Source: Mesorhizobium sp. AR10
GTDB taxonomy: Bacteria; Pseudomonadota; Alphaproteobacteria; Rhizobiales; Rhizobiaceae
Assembly (NCBI RefSeq): GCF_024746795.1
Contig: NZ_CP080524.1
Span: 1,054,001 to 1,118,000 of the forward strand
Direction of reading: 5' to 3'
Length of the DNA stretch: 64,000 bases
Positions 9,678-19,238 of this stretch are shown here, in pieces. Numbering within the stretch: the stretch's first letter is position 1; the number at the start of each line of letters is the position of its first letter. A program made the translations under genes and the position numbers. The notes under the pieces were generated by a model that saw only the letters and a list, made by a program, of their open reading frames with translations, searched no databases and was not told the origin of the DNA.

Positions 9678-10394
9678 ATGCGCCCTTCCAAACGCCAATT
9701 CGACGAAATGCGCGCCATCTCCTTCGAGCGTGGCGTCTCCAAGCACGCGGAAGGCTCGTGCCTGGTGAAGTTCGGCGACACGCATGTGCTGTGCACGGCA
9801 AGCCTCGAGGAGAAGGTGCCCGGCTGGATGCGCAATTCCGGCAAAGGCTGGGTGACGGCGGAATACGGCATGCTGCCGCGCTCGACCGGCGAACGCATGC
9901 GCCGCGAAGCCTCCTCCGGCAAGCAGGGCGGCCGCACGCTGGAAATCCAGCGGCTGATCGGCCGCTCGCTACGCGCCGTGGTCGACCTGCAGGCGCTGGG
10001 TGAGCAGCAGATCACCGTCGACTGCGACGTGATCCAGGCCGATGGCGGCACCCGCACCGCCTCGATCACCGGCGGCTGGGTGGCGCTCCACGACTGCCTG
10101 CGCTGGATGGAAGCCCGGCAGATGGCCAGCGTCGCCAAGGTGCTGAAAGACCATGTCGCAGCGATTTCCTGCGGCATCCATGACGGCCAGCCGGTCATCG
10201 ATCTCGATTATGTCGAGGATTCCTCGGCCGGCACCGACGCCAATTTCGTCATGACCGGCAAGGGCGGCATCGTCGAGATCCAGGGTACGGCCGAAGGCGA
10301 ACCTTTTTCCGAGGAGCAGTTCGCCGAGCTCATGGGACTAGCCAAGAAAGGCATCCAACGCCTGGTCAGCCTGCAGCAGATGGCCGTCGCATAG
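9678..10394 (+). CDS. rph: ribonuclease PH
   Basis: 238 residues, full length. This 3'-to-5' phosphorolytic exoribonuclease trims tRNA 3' ends. The family signature [11 protein letters not shown] at the N-terminus, the phosphate-site region [20 protein letters not shown] (about 67-86), the [13 protein letters not shown] interface and [18 protein letters not shown] are all present. It acts as a cytosolic hexamer in the family. It is divergent from hrcA, a linkage common in alphaproteobacteria. It is the first gene of the rph-VOC-rdgB-hemW run, interrupted only by a dispersed repeat. Confidence 0.97.
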   Translation: MRPSKRQFDEMRAISFERGVSKHAEGSCLVKFGDTHVLCTASLEEKVPGWMRNSGKGWVTAEYGMLPRSTGERMRREASSGKQGGRTLEIQRLIGRSLRAVVDLQALGEQQITVDCDVIQADGGTRTASITGGWVALHDCLRWMEARQMASVAKVLKDHVAAISCGIHDGQPVIDLDYVEDSSAGTDANFVMTGKGGIVEIQGTAEGEPFSEEQFAELMGLAKKGIQRLVSLQQMAVA

Positions 10395-10417
10395 GCTTTC
10401 AGATGCCGAGCTTGTCC

Positions 10418-10563
10418 GCCCCCCTCTGGCCTGCCGGCCATCTCCCCCTCAAGGGGGGAGATTGGGTGTCGCCAATAACCGGCGTTGCAGAATGGCTGCC
10501 GACGACGAAACTGCCAATCTCCCCCCTTGAGGGGGAGATGCCTGGCAGGGCAGAGGGGGGTGC
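10418..10563. repeat. dispersed inverted-repeat element, class A, copy 1
   Basis: Two ~48-bp arms are near-perfect inverted copies of each other: 10418-10466 (CCCCCCTCTGGCCTGCCGGCC...) and 10514-10563 (ending GGCAGGGCAGAGGGGGG), separated by ~47 bp. Each arm also holds its own small palindrome (CCCCCTC/GAGGGGG). The same architecture recurs at 34137-34298, and a lone right arm lies at 47371-47400. The element could fold into one long hairpin in RNA. It fills almost all of the rph-VOC gap. Confidence 0.85.
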
Positions 10564-10566
10564 CTG

Positions 10567-10977
10567 GTGACTCCCTCGGCAATTCTGGAATCGGCCCTCT
10601 ACGTCACCGATTTGGCTGCCGCCGAGGCCTTCTACTCCGACGTGCTCGGGCTCGATCTCTTGGGCAAGGTCGACGGCAGGCATCTCTTCTTCCGTTGCGG
10701 GAACGGCGTGCTGCTGGTCTTCAACGCCGAGGCGACCAAGGTTCCGCCGGCGCCGGACGCCCGGCTGAAAGTGCCGCCACACGGCACGGTCGGCGACGGC
10801 CATCTTTGCTTTGCGGCAAGTGCTGCCGAGATCGTGCGCTGGAAAGCGCATCTGGAGGCGAGGAACATCGACATCGAAAGTGAGTTCGAATGGCCGCAAG
10901 GCGGCCGCTCGATCTATTTTCGCGATCCGTCCGGCAATTCGCTTGAATTCGCCGAACCGAGAATCTGGGGTCTTTGA
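10567..10977 (+). CDS. VOC family (glyoxalase/bleomycin-resistance-like) protein
   Basis: 136 residues, a single VOC fold made of two beta-alpha-beta-beta-beta modules. [22 protein letters not shown] opens the first module and [15 protein letters not shown] closes the second; the terminal Glu lies in the usual metal-site position. The substrate is unknown. The start is GTG at 10567, only 4 bp after the class A repeat, whose AGAGGGGGG end sits at Shine-Dalgarno distance. Its stop overlaps the ATG of rdgB (TGATG), so the two are translationally coupled. Confidence 0.85.
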   Translation: MTPSAILESALYVTDLAAAEAFYSDVLGLDLLGKVDGRHLFFRCGNGVLLVFNAEATKVPPAPDARLKVPPHGTVGDGHLCFAASAAEIVRWKAHLEARNIDIESEFEWPQGGRSIYFRDPSGNSLEFAEPRIWGL

Positions 10978-11669
10978 TGCAGTCGCCAAATCTTCAGTCG
11001 CCAAATGTTCATTCGCTTGACGGGAAAAAGATCGTCGTCGCCAGCCACAATGAAGGCAAGCTGCGCGAATTCGCCGACCTGATGGCGCCGTTCGGCATAG
11101 AAGCGAAGTCAGCGAAGGAATACGGCCTGCCGGAGCCGGACGAGACCGGCACCACCTTCGAGGAGAATGCCTATATCAAGGCGCTGGCCGCGGCCAAGGC
11201 AACCGGTCTGCCGGCGCTGTCGGACGATTCCGGCCTGTGCGTCGATGCGCTCGACGGGGCGCCGGGCGTCTACACCGCCAACTGGGCCGAAACCCTGGAC
11301 GGGTCCCGCGACTTCGGCATGGCCATGCAACGCACGGAAGTGGCGCTGCAGGAAGTCGGCGCGGTTGATCCGACACAGCGCACGGGCCGCTTCGTCGCTG
11401 TCATCTGCCTGGCCTTTCCCGACGGCGCGGCCGAATATTTTCGTGGCGAGGCCGAGGGCACGCTGGTGTGGCCGCCGCGCGGCGAACTTGGCTTCGGCTA
11501 CGACCCGGTGTTCCTGCCCAACGGTTTCGAAAAAACCTTCGGCGAGATGAGCGCGGAGGAAAAACACGGCTGGAAGCCCGGCCAGCCGACGGCGCTGTCG
11601 CACCGCGCCCGCGCCTTCCAGAAATTCGCGCAAGCACGATTGAATCTGGCCAGATTGGTCTCGGAATGA
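10977..11669 (+). CDS. rdgB: non-canonical purine NTP pyrophosphatase (dITP/XTPase)
   Basis: 230 residues starting at ATG 10977. It hydrolyses XTP, ITP and dITP to monophosphates, keeping damaged purines out of nucleic acids. The motif [13 protein letters not shown] (NTP-binding), the [11 protein letters not shown] metal/catalytic segment, GYDPVF and the C-terminal [10 protein letters not shown] are all present. The first ~15 residues are a short repeated, poorly conserved leader ([12 protein letters not shown]), so a later start is possible. Its stop overlaps the first codon of hemW (ATGA). Confidence 0.94.
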   Translation: MQSPNLQSPNVHSLDGKKIVVASHNEGKLREFADLMAPFGIEAKSAKEYGLPEPDETGTTFEENAYIKALAAAKATGLPALSDDSGLCVDALDGAPGVYTANWAETLDGSRDFGMAMQRTEVALQEVGAVDPTQRTGRFVAVICLAFPDGAAEYFRGEAEGTLVWPPRGELGFGYDPVFLPNGFEKTFGEMSAEEKHGWKPGQPTALSHRARAFQKFAQARLNLARLVSE

Positions 11670-12830
11670 CCCTGCAGCTCGACCGAGCCCCTGGCTTCGG
11701 CGTTTACATCCATTGGCCGTTCTGCGCAGCCAAGTGCCCGTATTGCGACTTCAACAGCCATGTCCGCCACCAGCCGGTCGACCAGGAGCCGTTTTGCAAG
11801 CGCCTTCGAAACGGAGCTGGCGACGATGCGGGAACGCACCGGGCCACGCGAAGTGACCAGCATTTTTCTTGGCGGCGGCACGCCGTCGCTGATGGAGCCG
11901 GAAACGGTGGCGACGGTGCTCAACGCGGTGGCGAAGAACTGGTCGGTGCCCGCCGGCATCGAGGTGACGCTGGAAGCCAACCCCTCATCGGTCGAGGCCG
12001 AGCGCTTTCGCGGCTACCGCGCGGCCGGCGTCAACCGGGTGTCGCTCGGCGTGCAGGCGCTGAACGACAAGGATTTGCGCTTCCTCGGCCGGCTGCATAA
12101 TGTCGACGAGGCGCTGCATGCGATTGGTCTCGCGCGCGAAATCTTTCCACGGCTGTCCTTCGACCTGATCTATGCCCGGCCCGACCAAACGCCGGAAGCG
12201 TGGCAGGCAGAGCTCGAACAGGCGATCGGCCACGCCGCCGACCATCTGTCGCTCTATCAACTGACCATCGAGGAAGGCACGCCGTTCCACGCGCTGCACG
12301 CGGCGAAGAAATTCGCCATTCCCGACAATGACCACGCCGCCGACCTCTACGCGCTGACACAGGAGATTACCGCTGCGCACGGGCTGCCGGCCTACGAGAT
12401 TTCGAACCACGCCAGGCCGGGCGCGGAAAGCCGGCACAACCTGACCTACTGGCGCTATGGCGAATATGTCGGCGTCGGTCCCGGCGCGCATGGCCGCTTC
12501 ATCGAGAATGGCCGCCGCGTGGTGACGATCGCGGAAAGAATGCCGGAGACCTGGGCCAATCTGGTCGAGGCCAAGGGCCATGGCGTGACCGGCGGCGAGA
12601 TCCTGACCCGCTCGGAAGAGGCCGACGAGTTCCTGCTGATGGGGCTGCGGCTGGCCGAGGGCATCGACCTTTCCCGCTACGAGGCGTTTTCCGGACGCGG
12701 CCTGTCGACGGCGCGGCTGTCGGTGCTGCAGGACGAAGGGCTGGTGGCGCCGATCGGCAATGCACGGCTCCGCGCCACGGCCGCCGGCATGATCGTGCTC
12801 GATGCGGTGGTGGCGGACCTGGCGCGGTAA
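11666..12830 (+). pseudogene. hemW: radical SAM heme chaperone HemW (oxygen-independent coproporphyrinogen oxidase-like), interrupted by a +1 frameshift
   Basis: The reading frame starts at ATG 11666, overlapping rdgB by 4 bp. It encodes GFGVYIHWPFCAAKCPYCDF, carrying the CxxxCxxC radical-SAM cluster. After DQEP (about 11790) it shifts frame, and homology resumes as FASAFETELATMRER and continues to 12830. The total length (1165 nt) is exactly one base more than a multiple of three, and a single extra C (11789-11790) or T (11792-11795) explains the break. Downstream motifs (FLGGGTPSLM, SLGVQALND, LYQLTIEEGTPF) are intact; the repaired protein would have 387 residues. The shorter in-frame piece starting at 11760 lacks the Fe-S motif. 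This is either a sequencing error or a recent mutation. Confidence 0.85.
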
Positions 12831-12964
12831 GCAAGCAAACTTTGTCCGCGCCAAGGCTCCTCCTCGCGGGCGCGTTGCAGCCAATCTCCAAGTCTGCGGA
12901 TTGCACTTCAGGAAGCGTGCGTTTCGCGGTATCTCGGTTGAGACCCCATGCGCGAGGCCACCGA

Positions 12965-13402
12965 ATGAACCTGACCGTTTCCTCCTGGCAATTCTGGGCG
13001 CTGTTGTCGGCAACCTTCGCCGCGCTGACGGCGATCTTCGCCAAAGTCGGCATCGAGAACATCAATTCCGATTTCGCCACCTTCATCCGCACGATCATCA
13101 TTCTTGTCGTGCTCGGCGGCATCCTCGCAGCCAGCGGCCAGTTCCAACCGCTCGGATCGATCGCGGGAAAAACCTGGCTTTTCCTCGGCCTGTCCGGACT
13201 GGCGACCGGAGCCTCGTGGCTCTGCTACTTCCGCGCACTGAAAATTGGCAATGCGGCGCAGGTCGCGCCGATCGACAAGTTAAGCGTCGTGCTTGTGGCG
13301 GTGTTTGGCGCGGTCTTTCTCGGCGAGCGACTCTCCGGCGCGAACTGGCTTGGCGTTGCCCTTATCGCGGCGGGCGCGGTGCTGGTCGCTTATCGGGGTT
13401 AG
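12965..13402 (+). CDS. EamA/DMT family transporter, single-domain
   Basis: 145 residues with about five hydrophobic spans, starting at ATG 12965. It matches one EamA repeat, with the end motif VLVAVFGAVFLGERLSGANWLGVALIAAGAVL typical of drug/metabolite transporters. Most DMT carriers have two such domains; a half-size protein of this kind probably acts as a dimer. The substrate is unknown. It stands alone, convergent with the small gene at 13476-13673. Confidence 0.82.
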   Translation: MNLTVSSWQFWALLSATFAALTAIFAKVGIENINSDFATFIRTIIILVVLGGILAASGQFQPLGSIAGKTWLFLGLSGLATGASWLCYFRALKIGNAAQVAPIDKLSVVLVAVFGAVFLGERLSGANWLGVALIAAGAVLVAYRG

Positions 13403-13475
13403 TGGCGCGCCATCCCGGGCATTCTTCGTTTCAAGACGGGTGATGAAAATATCGAAGCGATTGGGCATCGTCTGG

Positions 13476-13673
13476 TCAGTGCTCCATCGTGCTGCCGGTG
13501 TCGGTCGAAGGGTCGATTTCAAGCTTGCTTGCTGTCGACGGACGGCGCAGGGGCGGTTTTTTGGCCTGGCGGTCATCGGCCTTGGCAGGCCGGCTCTTGG
13601 CCTTAGGCGCAGCGAAGCGCTTGCGGCCGGCATAATAGGGCTCGAAAACGTCCTGTATCTTCAGGCTGTCCAT
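13476..13673 (-). CDS. small basic hypothetical protein
   Basis: 65 residues starting at ATG 13673 behind GGGAGGAGGACAGG, a very strong ribosome site. The N-terminus (MDSLKIQDVFEPYYAGRKRF) looks ordered. The remainder is Lys/Arg/Pro/Ala-rich and probably disordered, which could suit nucleic-acid or ribosome binding. I do not recognise the family. It is divergent from rsmI, and the shared upstream region contains a 13-bp direct repeat. Confidence 0.65.
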   Translation of the reverse strand: MDSLKIQDVFEPYYAGRKRFAAPKAKSRPAKADDRQAKKPPLRRPSTASKLEIDPSTDTGSTMEH

Positions 13674-13766
13674 CCTGTCCTCCTCCCGAGTCTCAGGCAT
13701 AAATTCGCCGGCCACGGTTTCGTTCCCCACTGTGGCAAAGGCATGGCGGTCGCATTGCTTCGAAGT

Positions 13767-13802
13767 CACGTTTTGCAACACTTGGGGGGCACGTTTTGCA
13801 AC
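13767..13802. promoter_or_regulatory. 13-bp direct repeat in the rsmI upstream region
   Basis: CACGTTTTGCAAC occurs twice, at 13767-13779 and 13790-13802, a 23-bp period (about two helical turns). The second copy ends 30 bp before the rsmI ATG. The arrangement resembles tandem half-sites for a dimeric or cooperatively binding regulator. The regulator is unknown; this rests on the repeat alone. Confidence 0.4.
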
Positions 13803-13831
13803 CGGGCGTGCGCCGTGCCAAAAAGGGCGAA

Positions 13832-14773
13832 ATGGAGAGGGTCTTGGTGACCGGTGATACGGCAAAACGCAGCTATGTGATCGGCCAGACCGAGATTTCA
13901 GTCCGGCCGCTCGAGCCGGCGCTCTATCTGGTGGCGACGCCGATCGGCAATCTCTCCGACATCACGCTGCGGGCGCTGGAAACGCTGGCCGCCGCCGACA
14001 TCGTCGCCTGTGAGGACACACGGGTTTCGCGCGTGCTGCTCGACCGCTACGGCATCCGCCGCCGCACCACCGCCTATCACGAGCACAATGCCGGCGAGGC
14101 CGGGCCAAAGCTAATCGCGGCCCTGCAGGCCGGGCAGAGCGTGGCGCTGATCTCGGACGCCGGCACGCCGCTGATCTCCGATCCCGGCTACCGCCTGGTC
14201 GGCGAAGCGATCGACCACGGCATCCGCGTGGTGCCGATCCCCGGTCCGTCTGCGCCGCTTGCGGCGTTGACGGCATCCGGCCTGCCCTCCGACGCCTTCC
14301 TGTTCGCCGGGTTTTTGCCGGTGAAGACAGGACAGCGGCTGACACGGCTGGAAACGCTGAAAACCGTTCCGGCGACGCTGATTTTTTTCGAGTCGCCTCG
14401 CCGGTTGGCCGAGACGCTTGTCGCGATGGTCGAGGCGCTGGGCGGCGAGCGGAAAGCCGCGATCGGCCGTGAATTGACCAAGGCTTTCGAGGAGATGCGG
14501 ACGGGAACGCTGCAGGTTCTGGCCGACCACTATGCGGCCGCCGATACGCCGAAGGGCGAGATCGTCATCTGTGTCGGCCCGGCCGAAGCCAAGGCCGAAG
14601 AACCGGCCGATATCGACCGGCTGCTGTTGTCGCTCGCTGCCGAGATGCCGGCCTCGAAGGCGGCGGCGGAAGCTGCCAAGATGACCGGCGGCCAGAAACA
14701 GGCGCTCTACCGGCGGCTGCTCGAGCTTAGGGATGCCCTTGGGGACAACCTCGCGGAAAGCAGCGGTGGCTGA
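13832..14773 (+). CDS. rsmI: 16S rRNA (cytidine(1402)-2'-O)-methyltransferase
   Basis: 313 residues starting at ATG 13832, behind AAAAAGGGCG. It methylates the 2'-OH of C1402 in the ribosomal P site using SAM. Tetrapyrrole-methylase-fold motifs are intact: [53 protein letters not shown]. The ~40-residue N-terminal leader is less conserved. Its 3' end overlaps yraN, the classic rsmI-yraN linkage of proteobacteria. Confidence 0.95.
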   Translation: MERVLVTGDTAKRSYVIGQTEISVRPLEPALYLVATPIGNLSDITLRALETLAAADIVACEDTRVSRVLLDRYGIRRRTTAYHEHNAGEAGPKLIAALQAGQSVALISDAGTPLISDPGYRLVGEAIDHGIRVVPIPGPSAPLAALTASGLPSDAFLFAGFLPVKTGQRLTRLETLKTVPATLIFFESPRRLAETLVAMVEALGGERKAAIGRELTKAFEEMRTGTLQVLADHYAAADTPKGEIVICVGPAEAKAEEPADIDRLLLSLAAEMPASKAAAEAAKMTGGQKQALYRRLLELRDALGDNLAESSGG

Positions 14774-15143
14774 GCGCCCGGCCGCCAGCCGCCAAAAGGC
14801 CTATCGGCGCGGCCATCGCGGCGAATGGCTGGCGGCAGCGGCGCTGATGCTGAAAGGCTACCGGATTCTGGCCCGCCGCTATCGCACCAAGCTCGGCGAG
14901 ATCGACCTGATCGCGCGGCGCGGCAATCTGGTGCTGTTCGTCGAGGTCAAGGCGCGGCGCACGCTGATCGAGGCGATGGAGGCTATCGCCCACGAATCGG
15001 AGCGCCGCATCGAGGGCGCCGCCGATCTGTGGCTGATGCGGCAGCGCGACTACGGCAAACTGTCGATGCGTTTCGACATGGTGGCGGTGCTGCCCTGGCG
15101 CTGGCCGGTGCATGTCGAGAATGTGTTTTATGGGCGGAACTAG
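14766..15143 (+). CDS. UPF0102 family protein YraN (predicted nuclease fold)
   Basis: 125 residues from GTG 14766, behind GGAAAG; an ATG at 14733 in the same frame is an alternative giving 136 residues. It belongs to UPF0102, a restriction-endonuclease-like fold. The conserved core [22 protein letters not shown] carries the Asp...Glu-x-Lys triad expected of this nuclease fold, and [11 protein letters not shown] is the usual N-terminus. The biological role is unproven. It overlaps the end of rsmI by 8 bp. Confidence 0.9.
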   Translation: MAERPAASRQKAYRRGHRGEWLAAAALMLKGYRILARRYRTKLGEIDLIARRGNLVLFVEVKARRTLIEAMEAIAHESERRIEGAADLWLMRQRDYGKLSMRFDMVAVLPWRWPVHVENVFYGRN

Positions 15144-15235
15144 GTCGGCTCCCGGCAGGCCTTTAAGGCGTTGCCAAGTCTTCAGACAATGACGGTTTGC
15201 TTTGTGGAGACGAGCCAATCGCCGAAGATGGCGCC

Positions 15236-15403
15236 GCCCCTCATCGCCCTGCCGGGCACTTCTCCCCGTATAGTGACGGGGAGAAGGGGCTGGCCGCAAC
15301 CTCGGCGCGCTTCTTGCAACGCTGGTGATTGGCGAAACCGCCGATGACAGCGTCCCTCTCCCGTCGCTATACGGGAGAGGATGCCGGCAGGCAGGTGAGG
15401 GGC
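15236..15403. repeat. dispersed inverted-repeat element, class B, copy 1
   Basis: Left arm about 15236-15287 (CCCCTCATCGCCCTGCCGGGC..., with CCCCGTATAGTGACGGGG) and right arm about 15354-15403 (CTCTCCCGTCGCTATACGGG... GGTGAGGGGC) are inverted. The ~65-bp centre matches, in reverse complement, the centre of the element at 62757-62932, including the stretch GGTGATTGGCGAAA. It is therefore a coherent dispersed element, not two chance hairpins. It occupies most of the 310-bp yraN-uppP gap; nothing else is seen there. Confidence 0.85.
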
Positions 15404-15453
15404 AGCGCAAATGCCCAGTGAGGTACCAATTCAAACTGAAAACGTGCCCGAGG

Positions 15454-16260
15454 TTAGCCCCAGATCATCAGCGCCACCAGACCGACGCTGCCGACGACCA
15501 GCCGCCACCAGCCGAACAGCGCAAAGCCGTGGCGCGAGACGTAGTCGAGCAGGAAGCGGACGACGATCAGCGCGGTGACGAAGGCGGCGACGAAGCCGAT
15601 GGCGATGATCGGCAGATCGGCTGATGTCAGCACATTGCGGTTCTTGAACAGGTCGAAGGCGAAGGCGCCGACCATGGTCGGTATGGCGAGGAAGAAGGAG
15701 AATTCCGCCGCCGCCCGCTTGTCGACCCCTAGGAGCAACGCGCCGACGACGGTCGAACCGGAACGCGAGGTGCCGGGGATCAGCGACAGGCACTGGAAAA
15801 GTCCGATCTGCAGATAGAGCCTGGTCGGAAAGCGCTCCACGTCGCGGTAGACCGGCTGCAGCTTCATGCGGTCGACAGCCAACAGGATGACGCCACCGAT
15901 GATCAGCATGATGCAGATCAGCCGCGGCGATTCGAACAGCACCGTCTTGATGAAATCATGCGCCAGCGCGCCGAGGATGGCCGCCGGCAGGAAGGCGATG
16001 AGGATGCCGAGGACGAAATGCCGCGTCAGCCGGTCGCGCGGAAAGTCGATCAGCATTTGCCACAGGCGGCGGAAATAGACGCTGAGGATCGCCAGGATGG
16101 CGCCGAGCTGGATCAGGATCTCGAAAGCCTTGCCGGTCGAGTGGAAGCCGAGGAAGTGGCCGGCAAGCAAGATATGACCGGTCGACGAGACCGGAATGAA
16201 CTCGGTCAGGCCCTCGAGCATACCGAGCAGCAGCGCTTCAACGATGGTGTGGCTATCCAT
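15454..16260 (-). CDS. uppP: undecaprenyl-diphosphatase
   Basis: 268-residue polytopic inner-membrane protein (BacA/UppP family). It recycles undecaprenyl diphosphate to the monophosphate carrier needed for peptidoglycan, and overexpression of homologues confers bacitracin resistance. The two catalytic motifs are present: [14 protein letters not shown] (residues 16-29) and PGTSRSGST (162-170). It has about eight hydrophobic spans and the usual length. It is divergent from the GST/queG operon. Confidence 0.96.
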   Translation of the reverse strand: MDSHTIVEALLLGMLEGLTEFIPVSSTGHILLAGHFLGFHSTGKAFEILIQLGAILAILSVYFRRLWQMLIDFPRDRLTRHFVLGILIAFLPAAILGALAHDFIKTVLFESPRLICIMLIIGGVILLAVDRMKLQPVYRDVERFPTRLYLQIGLFQCLSLIPGTSRSGSTVVGALLLGVDKRAAAEFSFFLAIPTMVGAFAFDLFKNRNVLTSADLPIIAIGFVAAFVTALIVVRFLLDYVSRHGFALFGWWRLVVGSVGLVALMIWG

Positions 16261-16421
16261 GGCAACCTCGGCATTCGTGTGAGGGCTTGCAAAAGGGCTT
16301 GCTTGTCATGGCGCGGAAGTCACCCTATAGGTCGCAGCACCCTGACAGCCCGCTGATGCGGGCGGCCAAGACTTACCGGCGCCGCCGGCGATCCGCCAGT
16401 GCGCCTTTTTATCGCGGGACC

Positions 16422-17114
16422 ATGCTGACGCTTTTCCACCACCCGATGTTTGCCACCTGCCGCTTCGTTCGCCTCGCCTTTGGCGAGTATGGCGAGGAGC
16501 TGGCGCTGATCGAAGAAAAGCCGTGGACGCGGCGCAAGGAGTTCCTGGCGCTGAACCCGGCGGGAACCTTGCCGATCCTGCTTGCCGAGGGCGACGTGCC
16601 GATCGTCGGCGCCATGGTCATCGCCGAATATCTCGACGAGACGCGCGGCGTGCTCAAGCGCGACAAGCGGCTGTTCGCCGAGGACCCGATGGAGCGCGCC
16701 GAAATCCGGCGGCTGACCGACTGGTATCTCAACAAGGCCGAAGGCGAGGTGACCCGGCATCTGGTGCGCGAGCGCGTGCTGAAGCCGGTCATGCCGGAAA
16801 CGGCGGGCGGTGGCTCGCCCGATTCGGCGGCGATCCGCGCAGCGCGCGCCAACATCCGCCAGCACATGAAATATACCAACTGGCTGGCCGGCACGCGCCA
16901 TTGGCTGGCCGGCAACAGGGTGACTTATGCCGATCTGGCGGCAGCGGCGACGCTGTCGGTGCTGGATTACCTCGGCGAGGTCGACTGGCGCGAACACTCA
17001 GCGGCGCGCGAATGGTACACGCGGGTGAAATCGCGGCCATCGTTCCGGCCACTGCTGTCCGACAGGGTGCGCGGCCTGTCGCCGGTATCGCATTATGCGG
17101 ACCTCGATTTCTGA
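16422..17114 (+). CDS. glutathione S-transferase family protein, possible FzlA
   Basis: 230 residues from ATG 16422, where the GST fold begins ([21 protein letters not shown]); the frame is open upstream but basic and unconserved. The N-terminal domain includes [13 protein letters not shown], and the C-terminal helical domain ends with [22 protein letters not shown]. The sequence type and the place beside uppP and queG suggest the alphaproteobacterial FtsZ-binding GST FzlA, which governs constriction. That identity is inferred, not proven. The last 20 bp overlap queG. Confidence 0.8.
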   Translation: MLTLFHHPMFATCRFVRLAFGEYGEELALIEEKPWTRRKEFLALNPAGTLPILLAEGDVPIVGAMVIAEYLDETRGVLKRDKRLFAEDPMERAEIRRLTDWYLNKAEGEVTRHLVRERVLKPVMPETAGGGSPDSAAIRAARANIRQHMKYTNWLAGTRHWLAGNRVTYADLAAAATLSVLDYLGEVDWREHSAAREWYTRVKSRPSFRPLLSDRVRGLSPVSHYADLDF

Positions 17115-18255
17115 CGCCTCAAAACTGCGCGCGCTGATCGACCGCGAGGCGCGGCGCGCCGGTTTCGATGCGGTTGCCGTCACCACGCCCGACGCGATCC
17201 CGCTGGCGCCGGGCCGGCTCGCCGAATTCGTCGCCGACGGTTTTCACGGCTCGATGGACTGGATCGCCGAAACGCTGGAGCGGCGGGGCGAACCGACGGC
17301 GCTGTGGCCGCAGGTTCGCTCGATCATCGTGCTTGCGATGAATTACGGACCGGACCACGACCCGCGTGCAGTCCAGGCAAAGCGCGAGCGTGGCGCGATC
17401 TCGGTCTATGCGCAGAACCGCGACTATCACGACGTGATGAAAGGCCGGCTGAAGGAGATCGCCGGCAAGATCGTGGCGCGTGCCGGCGGTGACGTAAAAG
17501 TGTTCGTCGACACCGCCCCGGTGATGGAAAAGCCGCTGGCCGAAGCCGCCGGGCTCGGCTGGCAAGGCAAGCACACCAATCTGGTCAGTCGCGAGCACGG
17601 CTCCTGGCTGTTCCTCGGCACCATCTTCACCACGGCCGAACTGGTGCCCGATACTGCCGAGGACGATCATTGCGGCTCCTGCCACGCCTGCCTCGACGCC
17701 TGCCCAACCGATGCCTTTCCAGCGCCCTACCGGCTCGATGCGCGGCGCTGCATCTCCTATCTCACCATTGAGAACAAGGGGCCGATCCCGCATGAATTCC
17801 GCGAAAAGATCGGCAACCGCATCTATGGCTGTGACGACTGCCTCGCCGCCTGCCCATGGAACAAGTTCGCCCAAGCCGCGTCGGAGGCGAAGCTTGCCGC
17901 GCGCGACGATCTGCGCGAGCCGCCGCTCGCCGATCTGTTGCAACTGGACGACGCTGCCTTCCGGTCCTTCTTCACGGGATCGCCGATCAAGCGCATCGGC
18001 CGCGACCGCTTTGTCCGCAATGTGCTGATTGCCGCCGGCAATTCCGGTGATTTGTCGTTGGCCGGCACCATTCGGACACTGATCGGCGATGCCTCGCCGC
18101 TGGTGCGGGGGGCGGCGGTGTGGGCGTTGTCACGACTGGTGCCGGATTCGGAATTCGCTGAACGTGCCATTGCTGCCCTGAAAACAGAGAGCGACGAGGC
18201 TGTGAAAAACGAATGGCTTCTGGCGCTGCCAAACCCAATCGAGTCGCATGCATGA
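17095..18255 (+). CDS. queG: epoxyqueuosine reductase
   Basis: 386 residues. The last enzyme of queuosine synthesis, reducing epoxyqueuosine in tRNA with cobalamin and two [4Fe-4S] clusters. The cluster motifs are clear: [12 protein letters not shown] (Cys193, 196, 199, 203) and Cys219 with [10 protein letters not shown] (Cys246, 249, 253). [15 protein letters not shown] and the C-terminal HEAT-like helices are also present. It starts inside the end of the GST gene. Its stop overlaps the next start (ATGA), so GST-queG-SDR reads as one operon. Confidence 0.96.
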   Translation: MRTSISDASKLRALIDREARRAGFDAVAVTTPDAIPLAPGRLAEFVADGFHGSMDWIAETLERRGEPTALWPQVRSIIVLAMNYGPDHDPRAVQAKRERGAISVYAQNRDYHDVMKGRLKEIAGKIVARAGGDVKVFVDTAPVMEKPLAEAAGLGWQGKHTNLVSREHGSWLFLGTIFTTAELVPDTAEDDHCGSCHACLDACPTDAFPAPYRLDARRCISYLTIENKGPIPHEFREKIGNRIYGCDDCLAACPWNKFAQAASEAKLAARDDLREPPLADLLQLDDAAFRSFFTGSPIKRIGRDRFVRNVLIAAGNSGDLSLAGTIRTLIGDASPLVRGAAVWALSRLVPDSEFAERAIAALKTESDEAVKNEWLLALPNPIESHA

Positions 18256-19154
18256 GCGAAAAGCAGTTTTTCATTTTCGGCGCCGGCTATTCGGGCAAGG
18301 TTTTTGCCCGCGCCAACACCGATTCCGCGACGACCATTTTCGGTACGACGCGCTCGCCGGAAAAATTCGAGGCGCTGCGGCAAGCCGGCGTCGAACCGGT
18401 GCGCTTCGACGGCGCGCTGACGCCGGAAATCGGCGACGCATTGAAGACGACGACCCATCTGATCATCTCGGTCGCTCCGGAAGAAGCCGGCGATCCCGTG
18501 CTGAATGCCGCCCGCGCGGCGGTCGTGGCGGACATGCCGGCACTCGAATGGATCGCCTATCTCTCCACCGTCGGCGTCTATGGTGATCATGGCGGCGCCT
18601 GGGTGGACGAGACCGCCGAATGCCGGCCGGTGTCGAAGCGCTCGGTCATGCGGGTGGCCGCCGAGCAGGACTGGCTGAGACTCGGCCAGGACATCGACCG
18701 TCCCGTCGCGATCCTGCGCCTGTCAGGCATTTATGGTCCCGGCCGCAATGCCCTGGTCAATCTGGAAAACGGCACCGCAAGACGGCTGGTCAAGCCGGAC
18801 CAGGTGTTCAACCGCATCCACTGCGACGACATTGCCGGTGCGCTCCGGCATCTGGCCGCAAACAATAGCGGCGGCATCTTCAACGTCACCGACGATCTGC
18901 CGGCGCCGCCGCAGGATGTCGTCGCCTATGCCGCTTCGCTGATGGGTGCCACACCGCCGCCGGAAATTCCGTTCGAGACCGCCCAACTTTCGCCCATGGC
19001 GCGGTCCTTCTATGGCGAGAACAAGCGCGTCGCCAACGCGGCGATCAAGGCCGCGGGCTATCGCTTCCGCTTTCCCGACTACCGCAGGGCGCTCGACCAT
19101 CTATGGGCTGACGGCAACTGGCGCGACGGCGATCCGCGTAGCCCGATGAGGTGA
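18252..19154 (+). CDS. SDR/epimerase-type NAD(P)-binding protein
   Basis: 300 residues from ATG 18252, overlapping the queG stop by 4 bp. It has an N-terminal Rossmann motif FGAGYSG (residues 9-15) and an extended-SDR layout: [11 protein letters not shown] in the active-site region, [11 protein letters not shown] and [12 protein letters not shown]. The canonical YxxxK is not evident, which places it among atypical extended SDRs of unknown substrate. It is probably a cytosolic oxidoreductase or a binding protein. Co-transcription with queG is implied by the overlap. Confidence 0.8.
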   Translation: MSEKQFFIFGAGYSGKVFARANTDSATTIFGTTRSPEKFEALRQAGVEPVRFDGALTPEIGDALKTTTHLIISVAPEEAGDPVLNAARAAVVADMPALEWIAYLSTVGVYGDHGGAWVDETAECRPVSKRSVMRVAAEQDWLRLGQDIDRPVAILRLSGIYGPGRNALVNLENGTARRLVKPDQVFNRIHCDDIAGALRHLAANNSGGIFNVTDDLPAPPQDVVAYAASLMGATPPPEIPFETAQLSPMARSFYGENKRVANAAIKAAGYRFRFPDYRRALDHLWADGNWRDGDPRSPMR

Positions 19155-19238
19155 TCGAAGTGGCGCGCGCGGCGTGATATGATTCGGCCAGTGGTCGCCT
19201 TTCGGGCATAGTTCAGGGAATGCGGAGGGGTCCGGTTC

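Noticed and set aside
10418..10563. CRISPR-like array
   Set aside because: Only two arms and these are inverted, not direct, repeats; no regular spacers and no cas genes in the window.
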